Position numbers and translations under genes: made by a program
NCBI GenBank assembly: GCA_964519835.1
Contig: CAZFLD010000151.1
Span: forward strand, 1 to 5,560
Direction: 5' to 3'
Length of the DNA stretch: 5,560 nucleotides
Origin: CAZFLD01 sp964519835
GTDB taxonomy: Bacteria; Spirochaetota; Spirochaetia; DSM-27196; CAZFLD01
The notes under the pieces: model-generated
What the model saw: only the letters and a program-made list of their open reading frames with translations
Databases searched by the model: none
What the model was told of the DNA's origin: nothing
Shown: piece after piece, positions 5,355 to 5,560 of the stretch
Layout: every line of letters begins with the position of its first letter
Numbering within the stretch: the stretch's first letter is position 1

Positions 5355-5379
5355 GTAAGCGTTTACGGTAAACGCTTAC
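5355..5379. promoter_or_regulatory. Double LacI-type operator (O2a and O2b) upstream of the GH15 gene
   Basis: GTAAGCGTTTAC (5355-5366), one G, then GTAAACGCTTAC (5368-5379). The two 12-mers are exact reverse complements, making a 25-bp perfect inverted repeat with a one-base centre. Each is itself a near-palindromic operator differing from O1's core by one base. Their centres are 13 bp apart, a little more than one helical turn. O2a also keeps the flanking TAC of O1 (15 of 18 positions match). It lies 50 bp before the GH15 start codon. Confidence 0.85.
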
Positions 5380-5411
5380 TCTCCTGTTTTCACGTCATGA
5401 TCGGCCACTGT

Positions 5412-5419
5412 AAGGAGAT
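5412..5419 (+). promoter_or_regulatory. Ribosome binding site of the GH15 gene
   Basis: AAGGAGAT is a near-perfect Shine-Dalgarno sequence with its GGAG ending 11 bases before ATG 5429. It fixes this start and is much stronger than the weak sites before the lacI and RAYT genes. Confidence 0.8.
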
Positions 5420-5428
5420 CCGCTGAGG

Positions 5429-5560
5429 ATGTGGAATCGAAACGAGCTCATTCGAGGCAGCATTGATCTGATCTCGCACCATCAGTCGGAATCAGGGGCA
5501 TTTGTGGCGTCCCCCAACTTCGATACCTACAACTATTGTTGGCTCCGTGACGGGAGCTTT
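5429..5560 (+). CDS. Glycoside hydrolase family 15 (glucoamylase-type), N-terminal 44 residues, 3'-partial
   Basis: The visible part starts MWNRNELIRGSIDLI and includes the pattern SGAFVASPNFDTYNYCWLRDGSF. The SGA-ASP and Y-C-WLRDG(S/A)F motifs are the characteristic opening of bacterial GH15 catalytic (alpha/alpha)6 barrels, where the WxRDG segment lines the active site. Family members release glucose from alpha-1,4- or alpha-1,6-glucans, or in some branches split trehalose or glucodextran; 44 residues do not decide the substrate. No signal peptide is seen at the N-terminus, so the enzyme is probably cytoplasmic and acts on imported oligosaccharides or storage glucan. The gene follows the LacI-family regulator on the same strand after 97 bp that contain the double operator, so local sugar-dependent repression is likely. 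It runs out of the window. Confidence 0.85.
   Translation, partial: MWNRNELIRGSIDLISHHQSESGAFVASPNFDTYNYCWLRDGSF

Overview
The window looks like draft sequence of a GC-rich, free-living bacterium. A spirochaete (Spirochaeta/Alkalispirochaeta-like) is my best guess, from the style of the REP-associated transposase and of the glutamate-synthase-like N-terminus. That assignment rests on remembered family resemblance, not on a search. There are two runs of N: 100 bases at 4025-4124 and 10 bases at 5095-5104. Both are most likely assembly placeholders and not measured lengths.

Layout. (1) 1-2567: the 3' part of a very large, probably exported modular protein. It has three fibronectin-III-like repeats with a 279-bp period, a chitobiase/hexosaminidase-C-terminal-like module, a right-handed beta-helix with repeated GGAI motifs, and a choice-of-anchor-Q-like C-terminus. 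Its start and any signal peptide lie upstream of the window. (2) 2701-3132: the N-terminal ~109 residues of an FMN-binding glutamate-synthase-family protein. The frame then runs into repetitive G-rich DNA and encodes a basic junk tail, so this is a truncated gene. (3) About 3030-4160: a REP/RAYT-type island. It contains G-rich repeats, a Y1-transposase (RAYT) gene, a strong GC-rich hairpin carrying the motif GGGGACGG, and a 23-bp tandem array interrupted by the 100-N gap. The sequence GGGACGGAGCTG occurs on both sides of the transposase gene. (4) 4255-5560: a carbohydrate-type control unit made of a sigma70-like promoter, an 18-bp palindromic operator, a LacI-family regulator, a double operator, and the start of a GH15 glucoamylase-type gene that leaves the window.

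How the parts work together. The LacI-family regulator and the glucosidase form a coherent local-repressor module. The same operator core, GTAARCGTTTAC, sits at the regulator's own transcription start and twice, back to back, before the glycosidase. This suggests autoregulation plus sugar-inducible control of alpha-glucan breakdown. The regulator's apparent frame break is explained by the 10-N placeholder: about 17 missing bases would restore both the frame and the normal family length. The RAYT island appears to have interrupted or replaced the 3' part of the glutamate-synthase-like gene. The least ordinary parts of the window are the RAYT-flanking repeats with the unresolved 23-bp array, and the mosaic identity between the FN3 units.
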